From Streptomyces parvus (lineage in GTDB: Bacteria; Actinomycetota; Actinomycetes; Streptomycetales; Streptomycetaceae): DNA of 64,000 nucleotides. Position 1 is the stretch's first letter; the number at the start of each line of letters is the position of its first letter. The DNA lies in contig NZ_CP135079.1 of NCBI RefSeq assembly GCF_032121415.1, positions 1,798,001-1,862,000 of the forward strand, given 5' to 3'. This document shows positions 42,398 to 52,310 of the stretch, piece after piece. The position numbers and the translations under genes are program-made. The notes beneath the pieces were generated by a model that had not been told where the DNA came from, made no database searches, and was given only the letters and a program-made list of their open reading frames with translations.

Positions 42398-43792
42398 TCA
42401 GACGATCCAGCGGTCGCCGAAGCCGCAGTCGGCGATCTCGAGCACGGTGTCGTCTCCAGCGCTCGCGCCGCCCGTCGGACGCAGGCACAGGTCGTTGCTG
42501 ACCGCGTTACGGATCCAGTTGGTCCCGTCCCCGCGAGGGTCGAGCCACCAGAGCTGGTTGTCGCCGGTCGCGTTGCAGTGGAACTGGGCGACCTTCGTTC
42601 CCGCCGACCTCGCCCCGTAGTAGCCCAGGTCCAGGCACAGCCCGCCCTTGCTGTTGCGGATCAGGAAGAGGGGCGCGTTCTGGGGCCCGCCGTCCTTGTC
42701 CACGATGTCGAGGCTCCACAGCTGGTTGTCGGTGGTCGAGGTTGTGCAGGGGTCCTGGTTGATACGGCTGTTGACCTCGCCCTTGCCCCAGCCCGGGACG
42801 TCCACGCACTGTCCGGTCTCCGCGTTCTTGATCACGGTGTTCTGGACCCCGGAGCGTCCGTTGGCCCACTGGCGGAGCTTCTCGGCCGGCGTCAGCACCT
42901 TGGCCTTGACCTGGGGCTTCTTCACAACCTTGGACTTCTCCGGCGAGGGCGTCGGCGAGGGCGTGACCGGCTGCTGGTGGATCACGGGCCCGACCGGCTT
43001 CTTCTCCTTCTTCTCCTTCTTCTCCTCTTTCCTGCTCGGCGTGGGGGAGGGCACCGGTGACTGGCTGGTGTACGTCTCCGGGACCGGAGGGCGCTCACTG
43101 TCCAGCACCGTGCCCGCCGCGTTCTCGGTCCGGGTGCGCTCGGGCTTGCGATCGTCCTGGCCCGCCAGAAGGAAGGGCACGGCGATCAGGAGTGCGCCGA
43201 CTATGCCGGCTGCCGCGAGCATCGGCTTCTTGGGCCGGCTGCCGGGCGGTTCGTCGCCCTCCTGCGAACTCGCGCCGCCGCCGCCACCGGTTCCGGTGGC
43301 GGCCACCGCGCTGCCCGAAGCCGGGCCGTCGGTGCTGACGGTCGCCAGCTCCGCCGTCGGGACGGACGCCGACGACGCCGGAACGGCAGCGGCCGCGTCG
43401 CCGGACCGCCCCTCGGACGATGAGGCGGCGGGTTCGGTGGTGCTCTCCGCCGCTTCCCGAGGCACCTCGGTGCGCGCCCCGGTCGCCTCGCCGGTGTTCG
43501 CGACCTCCGGACGCCGGGAGGCGCCCGTGTTCGCGGGGTTCCCGGCAGGCGGGTTCTCCGCTCGGGAGGCGGTCACGGCTCCGGCGGCGGACACGGCCGT
43601 ACCACCGGTCCGCTCGCCGCCGCCCGGCGCCAGTGCGCCGCCGGGGTCGGCGGGCGTTCCGGGCATGGTCACCGCTCGGCGTACCGATACGGAGGAGCCG
43701 CGGGAACTCCGGCTCTTCCCGGTGTCCTTGTCACCGGTGGACGCGCCCGACCGCGTTGTTGTGCGGGGTGTTGGATCATGCTCTCGTGCCAC
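42398..43792 (-). CDS. Membrane-anchored ricin-type beta-trefoil lectin protein
   Basis: A 464-residue protein starting at GTG 43792 with GAGGACC upstream. Residues 1-185 are a Ser/Thr/Ala/Gly-rich disordered cytoplasmic region. One transmembrane helix lies at about 190-210 (MLAAAGIVGALLIAVPFLLA). A Pro/Lys/Glu-rich stalk (KEEKKEKKEKKPV) follows. A ricin-type domain occupies about 320-464, with NAETGQCVDVPGWGKGEVNS, DNQLWSLDIV, GGLCLDLGYYGAR, DNQLWWLDP and NDLCLRPTG. The QxW-like motifs mark a carbohydrate-binding trefoil. It is the last gene of the array, 36 bases behind the ART-like gene, and could tether the system to cell-wall sugars (inference). Confidence 0.86.
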   Translation of the reverse strand: MAREHDPTPRTTTRSGASTGDKDTGKSRSSRGSSVSVRRAVTMPGTPADPGGALAPGGGERTGGTAVSAAGAVTASRAENPPAGNPANTGASRRPEVANTGEATGARTEVPREAAESTTEPAASSSEGRSGDAAAAVPASSASVPTAELATVSTDGPASGSAVAATGTGGGGGASSQEGDEPPGSRPKKPMLAAAGIVGALLIAVPFLLAGQDDRKPERTRTENAAGTVLDSERPPVPETYTSQSPVPSPTPSRKEEKKEKKEKKPVGPVIHQQPVTPSPTPSPEKSKVVKKPQVKAKVLTPAEKLRQWANGRSGVQNTVIKNAETGQCVDVPGWGKGEVNSRINQDPCTTSTTDNQLWSLDIVDKDGGPQNAPLFLIRNSKGGLCLDLGYYGARSAGTKVAQFHCNATGDNQLWWLDPRGDGTNWIRNAVSNDLCLRPTGGASAGDDTVLEIADCGFGDRWIV

Positions 43793-43828
43793 GTAAGGTC
43801 CTCGCTCTTGTCGGGGTTCGTTGTCGCG

Positions 43829-46800
43829 TCACGGCCCGGCCCCCACAGCGCCCGCACAGCGCTCCGGCCAGTCGCCGGCGCCGTCGGGCATCACATCGGG
43901 TCCGGGCGCGACGGCCTCCAGCCGGGCCAGCACGGCTCGATCCCCCTCGGGATCGGGCGCGACCGCCTCGGCAGGTCCGGTCAGTTCACGCAGGTGGATC
44001 TGTACGCCGGGCCCCGTGCGGCGCACGGCCAGCACCCGGAAGAGCGTCCCGGGGGCGAACACGACCTCCTCCGGCCCGCGCTGCTCGGAGAACTGCCGCA
44101 CGCGCCGGCCGGCCACCGACCAGATGACATAGCTGTCACCCGGCGGCGGTACGGTGCCGGCGTCCAGCCGCACGGTGCTCAGCAGGGCAGCGTCGCGCAG
44201 CAGCGTTCCGGGGCGTGGTGATCCGGGACGGTCCGTGCCTTCGGAGGCGGTGGTGCCGCGCAGCACCGCGCCCCGGTAGGACGGCATCCGGTTCAGCGCC
44301 GAGGCCACACAGGCGCCGTAGGGCAGCAGGTCCAGTTCACGGTCGCGCAGGCTCCAGGTCAACGTGCCGTGACTGAGCGGGCCTTCGGGAAGGTGCAGGT
44401 ACATCCGCAGCGCGATGAGATCGGCGCGGGCCGCCTCCTGTTCCTTGCCGCGCAGCGCGGGCATCCGGGCGAGCGCCCGCGCGACGGCCGCGCCGTGCCG
44501 GTCCCACATCTCCCCCGCGAGCGCGCGGAAAGCGGTCCGCTCGGCCTCGGAGCTGCGGTGGCCGGGCTCCAGCAGGACAGGGGGGAGCGGAGCCTGGGTG
44601 ACGTCCGCGCCCTCGTCCCCGTCTCCGTCCTTGTCCCCGTCCTCGGTCACCTGTCCGGCACCGGTCGTGGCGGGGGTCTCGGGATCGGGCCCCCTGCGGG
44701 AATCCGGTGTATTCGCTACGGGCCGACCACCCGTAAGCCGGGCAGCGCCGGAGTCCGACGAAGCGGTCGGGGCGACCGTCGCCGTCGCGGGGTAGGAGGA
44801 CTCGGCGGCTACCCGGTGCGCCGGCCCCGGCGGGGCGGGCTCGGGCTCCGGACCACGGATGTCCGCATCGGTGGCGCGGGGAGCGGGCGGGGGGACCTCG
44901 GTGGAGTCCGGTCCGGTGGCCGGTTCCGGGGCGGAGGTGGCTGCCGGACGGTCCAAAGCTGCGGAGGGTTCCGGAACTTCGGCGTCCCCGGGGCCGGGCG
45001 CGGGGCCCGGTGCACCGCCCGTCTCCGGCTCCGCCGGCCCCTCGGCGGACAGCGGCCCGGGGTGCGCGTCGGGGCCCTCGCCGCCGCCGGGGCCTTCGGC
45101 TGCCACCGTGCCTTCGGTCTTCTCGGCGGTCCCGCTCGTCGTGGCGGTGCCGTCGGCCTCCTCGGCGCGCTCGTCCGGACCGGAAGTCCCGGCTGCTCCC
45201 CCGTTGCCGTCTCTTCCGGCCCGGTGCGCGGCTCCCGCGCGGTCGGCCTCTTCCGGGCCGGAGGTGCGCACGGGGTCCTCGCCCCGAGCGGCGGCAGGGG
45301 CGTTCGCCTCCGGTTTCCGCGCCTCCCGGCGCCCGGCCGGATCGGCGTTCCCCTGCGGGCCCGCGGGCATCGGAGCGGCAGCGGGGTCACGCTCCGGTCC
45401 GGCGGTCGTTCCCGATGCGCTCTCCCGCCCGGCGAACCCCGTCGGAACGCGGTCGTCCGACCAGTCGAAGGTGCTCGCCCGCCGCTGCCGTTCCCCGCGC
45501 GCCGCCCCCGTGCCGGACGCTCCGGACGCCCCCCGCGTGCTCGGCATCGCGGGTGTACCAGGCGTACCGGACGTACCCGGCGCCGCGGACGTACCGGAGG
45601 CGGAGAGCGTACGAGGTGCCGGGCGCGCGCCGGAGCCACCGGGCCCGCCCGCCGTGTCCGACGTCGCGGGAGCGCCCGGCGTACCGGGTGTGCCCGCTCC
45701 CGTCACGGCGCTCGTCGGCGACCCCGTGCCCGTCTCCGCACCCGCGTCCATCGCCTCCCGGAGCTGCCGTGCGCGGTCCACGCGCGCCGCCCTGCCGCCG
45801 ATCTTCGCCGGCGCGGCCGCGGTGGATCCGGAGGTCCGTCCCGGCTGGTGGGCCACCGCGGGCTGACCGGACCGGGTCCGCGGGCCCTGACCGGGGCGCT
45901 CCGCCGGTCCGGACGACGCCGGGCGCTCGCCGCCCCGCGGCGGAGGCGTCGGTGACAACGATGCCGGTGCGGGGGCGGCTCCCGGCGAAGCGACGGCGCC
46001 GACCCCGGACCCGGCCGGCCGACCCGTGGCTGCCGACCTGGCGCGGGCCGCGGCCGGGGCGGCATGGCGCAGGGTGCGCAGTCCGTACTGGGCTGCCAGC
46101 CGACGCAGCTCACGTCCGCCGTCACGCGCCACACCGTGCACGTGGAGGGTGGTGCGGCCGCGCAGGTCCGGTGCCAGGGATTCCAGCAGATTCGACAGGA
46201 CGGGCCAGAGCGAGGCGTCGAGGGGTTCGCCCGGCATTCCCAGCTCGATCACCGGGCCGCCCGGGTCCACCCGTCGTGCCGTGGGAGACAGCGCCGGACC
46301 GCCGCGCGGCCCCACCCACATGCCGGCCCGGGTCACCGTGAGCTGCCAGTTGTCGGTCAGCCCGACCACGCCCTCCTCCGGGCGAGCGGGGCCGGGCAGC
46401 GGGGGGCTCCAGCGCAGCAGTCGGGGCGGCCGGGCGCGGCCCGCCGCGTCCGGTGGGGCGCAGCGGACGGCGTCCACGAAGGGGATCCACGCCGGGGTGC
46501 CGTCCGCTGCGGCCAGGACCGACCGCACGGAGTACGTGCCCAACGGCCCGACGGCCGCGACGAGCGGCAGCCCGGTCATGACCTCCACCTCGACGTCCAG
46601 CCGGTCGGAGACCGACTGCGCCAGCGGCAGCAGATCGCGCCGCCCGCCGGGCACGAGGCGCACGGCGACCTGGACGTCGTCCGGCAGGGCTTCGAGTACC
46701 TCGGAGACCTCCTCGGCCGCGATGTCCTCGCCGAAGGGCACGCCGACCACAACGGTCAGGCGCCGGGGGTCGACCGGTACGGCGTGGTAGAGGTCACCGG

Positions 46801-47491
46801 GCCGGGTCGGCGCGGCCTCGGAGGGGCGGACCAGCACCCCGGCGGGTATCTGCTCGACGACGCAGCCGCCCGCCAGGGCCGACGGCAGGCGGTTCAGGGC
46901 GGACTGCCAGGACGGCTGCGGACTGCGCGGGCCCAGGGGTTCCGGCCGCTTCCCCGGCGCGAACCGCCACCAGCCGCCGGCCGGACTCCGCTGTCCGGCT
47001 CCCCCGCCGGGCGGAACGAAGAGGGAGCCGCCCGGTACGACGAGCGGCGGCCCGTCCGGCGCCTCGACCACCATCCGCCAGGCCTCGGAGATGCGACGCC
47101 CGGTGCCGGGCCGGTCCTCGGTGTCCTGCCCGGCACCCGGTACGACCAGGCGTACTCTCTCGACTCCCGAATCTCCCAGGGAGTCCAGGAGTTGGCTCAG
47201 CTTCGGCCAGAAAGCGGCGGAGTCGGCCCCCTCGGCACCCGCGATGACGGTCACGGTGTCCTCGTCCGCGCCCAGGGTCCGGGCCAGGTCGGCGACGTCG
47301 GCCGGGGAGAGCGTGTCGTCGGAGAAGGTCCGCAGCAGCAGCATGCCGTCGTGGTCCTCGACCAGGAACCCCTCCTCGGCACCGTCGCCCATGTCGGTCG
47401 AGGCGGTCGGCACGGCACCGGCGCGGTCGCGCCCGGCGCGGGTGGAGGGTCCGGCGTCGCGTCGGCGTGTGAAGAGTCCTCTGCCCTTCAT
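43829..47491 (-). CDS. Large protein with duplicated SseB-like N-terminal region and C-terminal ART-like domain
   Basis: A 1220-residue protein from ATG 47491 ([12 protein letters not shown]). Residues about 30-480 hold two related units: one with [20 protein letters not shown] and [18 protein letters not shown], a second with [19 protein letters not shown] and [19 protein letters not shown]. The middle (about 490-960) is low-complexity Pro/Ala/Ser/Thr/Glu. The last 240 residues resemble the ADP-ribosyltransferase fold: helix [30 protein letters not shown] with R1078, LLSTVRLD near 1106, and [15 protein letters not shown] with E1142. The Glu two positions before E1142, usual in the ExE motif, is Pro1140. 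It overlaps the upstream SseB-like gene by ATGA. Confidence 0.78.
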   Translation of the reverse strand: MKGRGLFTRRRDAGPSTRAGRDRAGAVPTASTDMGDGAEEGFLVEDHDGMLLLRTFSDDTLSPADVADLARTLGADEDTVTVIAGAEGADSAAFWPKLSQLLDSLGDSGVERVRLVVPGAGQDTEDRPGTGRRISEAWRMVVEAPDGPPLVVPGGSLFVPPGGGAGQRSPAGGWWRFAPGKRPEPLGPRSPQPSWQSALNRLPSALAGGCVVEQIPAGVLVRPSEAAPTRPGDLYHAVPVDPRRLTVVVGVPFGEDIAAEEVSEVLEALPDDVQVAVRLVPGGRRDLLPLAQSVSDRLDVEVEVMTGLPLVAAVGPLGTYSVRSVLAAADGTPAWIPFVDAVRCAPPDAAGRARPPRLLRWSPPLPGPARPEEGVVGLTDNWQLTVTRAGMWVGPRGGPALSPTARRVDPGGPVIELGMPGEPLDASLWPVLSNLLESLAPDLRGRTTLHVHGVARDGGRELRRLAAQYGLRTLRHAAPAAARARSAATGRPAGSGVGAVASPGAAPAPASLSPTPPPRGGERPASSGPAERPGQGPRTRSGQPAVAHQPGRTSGSTAAAPAKIGGRAARVDRARQLREAMDAGAETGTGSPTSAVTGAGTPGTPGAPATSDTAGGPGGSGARPAPRTLSASGTSAAPGTSGTPGTPAMPSTRGASGASGTGAARGERQRRASTFDWSDDRVPTGFAGRESASGTTAGPERDPAAAPMPAGPQGNADPAGRREARKPEANAPAAARGEDPVRTSGPEEADRAGAAHRAGRDGNGGAAGTSGPDERAEEADGTATTSGTAEKTEGTVAAEGPGGGEGPDAHPGPLSAEGPAEPETGGAPGPAPGPGDAEVPEPSAALDRPAATSAPEPATGPDSTEVPPPAPRATDADIRGPEPEPAPPGPAHRVAAESSYPATATVAPTASSDSGAARLTGGRPVANTPDSRRGPDPETPATTGAGQVTEDGDKDGDGDEGADVTQAPLPPVLLEPGHRSSEAERTAFRALAGEMWDRHGAAVARALARMPALRGKEQEAARADLIALRMYLHLPEGPLSHGTLTWSLRDRELDLLPYGACVASALNRMPSYRGAVLRGTTASEGTDRPGSPRPGTLLRDAALLSTVRLDAGTVPPPGDSYVIWSVAGRRVRQFSEQRGPEEVVFAPGTLFRVLAVRRTGPGVQIHLRELTGPAEAVAPDPEGDRAVLARLEAVAPGPDVMPDGAGDWPERCAGAVGAGP

Positions 47492-48411
47492 ACCCGGGCC
47501 TCCGTTCCGGCCGAGGCCGCGTCCGCTTCCGTCGGACCGGACAGGTCGGCGGGCCCACCGGTACCGGGCCCGTCGACGGCGATCCGGTCGGCGTCCGTCA
47601 CGTGGACCGCACGGATACGCGGTGTGTTCGGCCCTTCCGGGCTGTCCGTGCCCGCAGGCCGGATCTCGCCGCGCTCCTGGGCGGCGATCTCCTCGGCCAA
47701 CGCCTCGGTCTCCATGATCGTTCCGGCCGGTCCGGTCGGGTTGAGGTAGAGGGAGTGCCCCTCGGGCAGCCCCGCGACCACGTCGGCCACCGGGATCAAC
47801 CGGGCGGCGAGCGACCCCAGGGCTCGGAGGTGAGCCGGGCTGGTGAAGACGGGGACCACGGGGTCGCCCTGGGCCGACCGGAGGGCCGCCGGGCCGCCGT
47901 CGGGGCCGATGAGCACCGCGACCTTCGACGCGGCCAGGGTCCGCAGGACCTCGGCGGCCGGTCCGTAACCGGTAACAGCGCGCTGGACGGCGGACTCCAC
48001 CGGGTCGGTGGCCCGGGGCCAGCCGAGCGCCTCCGGGGAGAGCCGATAACCCTCGTTGTCCTCCCACGCCACGATCGTTCCCGTGGAGTCCGTACGCCAC
48101 CGGCCGGGGACCGCCCAGTCCGGCGGTGTGCCCCGTCCCGACCATGCGGCGTCGGGCACGCTGAGCCAGCGGTCGGGCAGCTCCCGGGCCGCCTCGACCA
48201 CCTCCGGGGGCGGCTCGGGCACAGGCCCGTCCGACGCCGCAGGACCGGCCGGCGCGGGGGCCGGGTCCGCCGGTCCCCCGGCGGTCAAAACCGCTCCGGC
48301 CGGCGCGGGCCCCGGCTCCGGTATCGCCGGGTCGTCCTCGGCTGCGGGGAGGGGTTCGGGTCCGGGCCCGGGAGATATCTCCGGGACGGACCTGTCGACG
48401 TACTCACTCAC
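47488..48411 (-). CDS. SseB-like, type VII secretion-associated paralogue 3
   Basis: A 307-residue protein from GTG 48411 ([10 protein letters not shown]). After a Pro/Ala-rich lead, residues about 80-230 hold the family core: [60 protein letters not shown], then [16 protein letters not shown] and [16 protein letters not shown]. This is the same core as the two paralogues at 48719-49546 and 49591-50349. I recall this family being annotated as type VII secretion-associated next to lonely-Cys giant proteins. A C-terminal Gly/Ala/Asp/Thr extension (residues 240-307) is extra. It ends in ATGA with the ART-like gene. Confidence 0.82.
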   Translation of the reverse strand: MSEYVDRSVPEISPGPGPEPLPAAEDDPAIPEPGPAPAGAVLTAGGPADPAPAPAGPAASDGPVPEPPPEVVEAARELPDRWLSVPDAAWSGRGTPPDWAVPGRWRTDSTGTIVAWEDNEGYRLSPEALGWPRATDPVESAVQRAVTGYGPAAEVLRTLAASKVAVLIGPDGGPAALRSAQGDPVVPVFTSPAHLRALGSLAARLIPVADVVAGLPEGHSLYLNPTGPAGTIMETEALAEEIAAQERGEIRPAGTDSPEGPNTPRIRAVHVTDADRIAVDGPGTGGPADLSGPTEADAASAGTEARV

Positions 48412-48718
48412 CGGCGGGCACTCCAAGAACAGAAGACACGAGCCATTGTTGCGAACTCACCCTCGTCAGTTGACAGTCCGGCGATACGGACGGCCGGGCC
48501 GGGCCCTCTGCCGTGGTGCGCAGAGAGCGGCGAGCGGGCGGCAAGCGGAATCACGGACCACACGAAGATCCTGCTCACGGATGAACCGTACCCGCACAAA
48601 GTGGAGTTGGAGGAGTCGGATCCGTACCGCCCTGCCCTCCTCACCGCCCGGCCCTGCCCTCCCCGCCGCCCGGCCCTGCCCCGCCACCGCCGATGCGGCC
48701 GACCAGGAACCCGCGGGC
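48412..48718. other. 307-base gap inside the array
   Basis: No convincing gene is found. CCGCCCGGCCCTGCCC is duplicated at 48644-48659 and 48666-48681. A relatively lower-GC stretch near 48550-48610 may hold a promoter for paralogue 3, the ART-like gene and the lectin gene, but no -35/-10 pair is clear. This is the only long gap between genes of the array. Confidence 0.55.
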
Positions 48719-49546
48719 TCAGCTCTCCCCCCGGAAGAACTCGGGCCGCTCCTCGGCCGGTCCGGGGGGCCAGGGAGTCGCTTCGGGGCCGTCGCCCGTC
48801 GCCGGTCCGGGGGGCCAGGCCTCGGCCCGCTCCAGACGGGCGAACTCCTCCAGTTCCGCGTGGGCCGCCAGCAGAGCACTTGCCGTGACGAGTTGGCCCA
48901 CGGGAGCGGAGGAGCTGAGGACCAGCACCTCCTTCCCCTCGGGCAGCCGATCCAGGAGGTCGGGGACCAGCATCATCTCGTGCGGCGGCAGCCTGGCCTG
49001 GTCCAGTTTCGGGGAGGCCGGGAAGACAGGAACGGCTTGGGTGCCGTCCTGCGCGTCGGTGACCGCCAGGCCGCCCACCTCGTCGAGGCACACGGCGACT
49101 TCGGCGTCGGCGACCATCAGGGCGAACAGATCCTCCGAGGCGTACCCGGTGGCGACCAGCTGCACGGCGGCGTCCACGGGGCTGACCGGCGGGGCCCAGC
49201 CGTGTGCGTCGGGCGAGGGACGGTACTGGGCGTTCTCCTCCCACTCCACGATGTCGCCCTCGGTGTCGCTGCGCCAGCGTCCCAGGATCGCCCAGGGAGG
49301 CGTGGGCTCGTCCTCGTCACCGGTCCAGTGCCGGTCGATCACGGACAGCCAGTGGTCGGGGGCCGCCTTCGCGGCCTTCACGTAGTCCTCGGGCGGCTCC
49401 CGGAACCCCGGTTGGCCCCGCAGCACGGCGGACGAGCCGCCCTGGACACCGGAAGGGCGCGGTCCGGGGGCGGCGGGCCCGTCGGCCGTCTCCGCCTCGG
49501 CGGGGCCGTCGGGCTCGCGGTCCGGTGCACCGGAAGGGCTCGTCAT
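48719..49546 (-). CDS. SseB-like, type VII secretion-associated paralogue 2
   Basis: A 275-residue protein from ATG 49546, with GGAG nine bases upstream. The core has PDHWLSVIDRHWTGDEDEPT, GRWRSDTEGDIVEWEENAQY, PSPDAHGWAPPVSPVDAAVQ, AVPVFPASPKLDQARL and PDLLDRLPEGKEVLVLSS. The overall pattern equals paralogue 1, but it lacks the final LYVNPSGPVG and has VLSSSAPVGQ instead. Low-complexity Gly/Pro/Ala regions flank the core, and a short WPPGP motif occurs twice near the C-terminus. It follows paralogue 1 with a 44-base gap. Confidence 0.82.
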   Translation of the reverse strand: MTSPSGAPDREPDGPAEAETADGPAAPGPRPSGVQGGSSAVLRGQPGFREPPEDYVKAAKAAPDHWLSVIDRHWTGDEDEPTPPWAILGRWRSDTEGDIVEWEENAQYRPSPDAHGWAPPVSPVDAAVQLVATGYASEDLFALMVADAEVAVCLDEVGGLAVTDAQDGTQAVPVFPASPKLDQARLPPHEMMLVPDLLDRLPEGKEVLVLSSSAPVGQLVTASALLAAHAELEEFARLERAEAWPPGPATGDGPEATPWPPGPAEERPEFFRGES

Positions 49547-49590
49547 CGGGGCAACTCCATCGGTTCGCTTCGTGCGATGTACGGGGACGG

Positions 49591-50349
49591 TCAGCTCTCG
49601 GAGCGCGGCGGGGCTTCGCGGTCGGTCTCTTCGGCGGGGTCCGGGAGCGGGGCGGCGGGGGAGGACTCCGGCCCGTCCGCCCCGGTGGCCGAGGACTGCG
49701 GGTCGCCGGCCTCGGCCACGGTGGAGCGCGGCGGTTCTTCCGGCGTCGCCCCGGTGGCCTCGTCGACCGCCCGGCGCAGGGCGTCGGTCTCGACGGTCAT
49801 GCCGACCGGCCCGGAGGGGTTGACGTAGAGCAGGTGACCCTCCGGCAGCCGTTCCAACACCTCGGTGACCGGAGCGAGTTCGTAGCCGAATCGGCCGGCC
49901 GCGTGCAGGTGAACGGGAGAGGAGAAGACCGGTACCACCGCGGTCCCGTCGGGTGAGACCGCCGACATCGGTGTGCCGCCGGGCGCGAGCAGGACGGCGA
50001 CCTCCGCCGTGGCCAGCGCCCTGGGGACCGCCTCCCCCGGACCGTACCCCGTGGCGGAGAGCTGCACCGCCTCGTCCACCGGGTCGGTGGGGGCGGGCCA
50101 GCCGAGCGCCTGGGGCGAGGGCTGGTACGCCTCGTTCGGCTGCCACTCCTCGATGTCGCCGTCCAGACCGGACCGCCACCGGCCCACCACGGCCCATTCC
50201 GGCGGGTCGCCCTCGCCCGCCCATGCCGGGTCGACCATGCCGAGCCAGTGATCGGGAGCGAGCCGGGCGGCCTCCCTGATCTCCTCGGGGACCGGCGGCG
50301 CGGCGTCGTGGCCCGTCGCGGTCGGTCCTGCGGCAGTGCTGTCGTTCAT
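49591..50349 (-). CDS. SseB-like, type VII secretion-associated paralogue 1
   Basis: A 252-residue protein from ATG 50349, GAGGAATCC upstream. Core: PDHWLGMVDPAWAGEGDPPE, GRWRSGLDGDIEEWQPNEAY, SPQALGWPAPTDPVDEAVQL, VPVFSSPVHLHAAGRFGY and LPEGHLLYVNPSGPVGMTVE. This is the clearest member of the family annotated type VII secretion-associated in Streptomyces. The acidic Pro/Ala/Glu tail (about 195-252) is low-complexity. It begins 16 bases after the giant-protein stop, so the two are almost certainly one operon. Being hydrophilic with no signal or membrane segment, it may be a chaperone, adaptor or immunity factor (inference). Confidence 0.85.
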   Translation of the reverse strand: MNDSTAAGPTATGHDAAPPVPEEIREAARLAPDHWLGMVDPAWAGEGDPPEWAVVGRWRSGLDGDIEEWQPNEAYQPSPQALGWPAPTDPVDEAVQLSATGYGPGEAVPRALATAEVAVLLAPGGTPMSAVSPDGTAVVPVFSSPVHLHAAGRFGYELAPVTEVLERLPEGHLLYVNPSGPVGMTVETDALRRAVDEATGATPEEPPRSTVAEAGDPQSSATGADGPESSPAAPLPDPAEETDREAPPRSES

Positions 50350-50365
50350 GGATTCCTCGCTGGGA

Positions 50366-52310
50366 TCAGGCACGGACGTCGTTCAGTATGCGGCGGATCC
50401 GGTCGGCCAGGCTGCCGGGGGGTACCCGGTTCCGGGTGCGGAACCAGGCGTCGACCAGGTGCTCCAGCCGCTCGGGCGTCAGCGGGGCGGACCCCGAGGC
50501 GGTGTCGGGACCGAGCGCCGACAGGAGGCGCAGGGCGTCCTCCAGGACGATGTGGTGCTCCTGGGCCCATGCGGCCACCGCGGGGTCGGCGGGATCGGCC
50601 GGTCCGGACAACTCCTCGTCCCCGAAGGGACGCAGCGCGTGCTCGTCGGGGAACAGTCCGTCGACGGCCACGTGCTGCCTCAGTTCCGCCTCGGTCAAGG
50701 GCGCGATCCTCCAGTAGCGGCCCCAGTTGTCGACGTAGTCGAGGTCGGCCGGCTCCGGGGCCCCGGCGTACCGCAGCCGGTCGAGGACCAGTTGGCTGCC
50801 CCGCATGATCTCGTCCAGACCGTGGTGCTCCGCCTGCAGCATCTCTGCCATGAGGGCGAGCCGGACCAGGCCGAGGTCGATGTCGAGACCCCATTCCTGG
50901 CGCATCTTCACCGCCTGCGACATCAGCCGGTGGGCCGAACCGGAGGTGGCGGCCCGGACGAGGGCGCCCCTGTCCTCCGCTTCCGCCTGCGGGACGCTGT
51001 CCATGGCGATGTCGTACCGGTGCCTGCCCGGAATCCACGGGATGCCGTCGTCCGGCATCAGAGCCCGCTCGGCCTCGCTCAGAGGCGGCGAGAGGTCCTC
51101 GGCACGCGCCCGGGTCCGCAGCTCACGCCCGGCCCGCTCCATCCGCCGCTGTTCCTCGGGTGTCCTGTCCGATCGCCCCGACAGCTGCTGGTAGTCGGTG
51201 ATCGTCCGGGACTGCGGCCTGGCGGTCCGGTACTCCTCGGTGATCACGTCGGGGTTGGGGTCAGGGCTGCCGAGCAGTTCGGAGATGAGTCCGCCTTGGC
51301 CGTCCGGCGCCTGGGAGCCGATCCAGAGCATGCCCATGCGTTCCCGCGTGTTGCCCGACTCCACGACGGCGAGGAGCTGGTCCCAACCGGTGCCGACCGC
51401 CCCGTCGACAGTGGGGTCGTTGGAGCCCAGTTCCGTCCAACGGCCTGCCGCGACAGCCCGGTCCCACAGCTCGCGGGTCATCACCGCGAGCTGGGCGTCG
51501 ACCGCTTCGTGACCGCCGAGATACCGGCCGAGGCGCTGCTCGAAACGGACGGCCTCGGTCATGTAGCGGATGCGGGCCATGACCCACTCCGGCGCCGGCC
51601 GGTCCGCCGCCCGGCGCAGCACGGACGCGGGGGCGAAGGACAGGGCGTGCACCAGCCGGTTCAGCCGCTCCTCCTCGTCGAGGGCCGTATCGCCGGGTCC
51701 TTCCGGAAGCCCGGCCAGATGGCGGTCCCCGTCGGCCACCAGCAGGGCGAGCGGTCCGCCGTCGGTGCGCTCACCGTGGAACGTCACCTCGTCGTCGGGG
51801 CCCGCCACGGCCACCGTCACACCGAGGCGGCGTGCCGTCGCCGCTACGAGGGGCCTCATCGGCAGTGCGGTGCCGCCCGGTCCGTAGGCGGGGTCGGCGA
51901 GCAGCACCCGCAGGCGCTGCACCGGGCTCAGCGCCACCCGCGAGGCGGGGAGCCGGTCGCCGAGGAGCATGGCCTCCGTGCGCAGGGATATGCCGAGGGA
52001 GGCACCGACCCGGTCGAGGAGGGCCAGCGGAAGGTCCCGGCCGTCGTCCAGCGGCGGGACCTCCAGGTCGGACACGTCGTCGTCGGTGACGGCGCCGCCC
52101 AGCCAGGCGCGGAAGTCCTCCGCCGTGTCGACGCCCGCGTCCCGTAGTCCTTCCGCGGCCGCGTGGCGGACCGCGAAGAGCAGGACGTCCGCGGTCCGGT
52201 CCCCCTCGCCCGGGGACTCGTGCAGGCCGAAGAGGGCGCCGTCGAGTTCGGCGGCGTACGGCCCCGTCCGGCGGTAGCCGTCACGGGGCTTGGCCGCGTC
52301 CGGCTGCCGC
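50366..52310 (-). other. Giant protein: C-terminal region, OTU-like remnant plus helical end
   Basis: About 650 residues. The first part (LLFAVRHAAAEGLRDAGVDT, LGVTVAVAGPDDEVTFHGER, LLVADGDRHLAGLPE) has the strand order of OTU-type papain-like proteases but no visible catalytic Cys at the expected place. The second part (SAHRLMSQAVKMRQEWGLDI, DEIMRGSQLVLDRLRYAG, LTEAELRQHVAVDGLFPDEH) is helical and unrecognised. The OTU link is a low-confidence inference. Confidence 0.4.

Noticed and set aside
42398-43792. Ricin-type gene as a secreted enzyme
   Set aside because: No catalytic domain or classical signal peptide is seen; there is one internal membrane helix followed by a trefoil.
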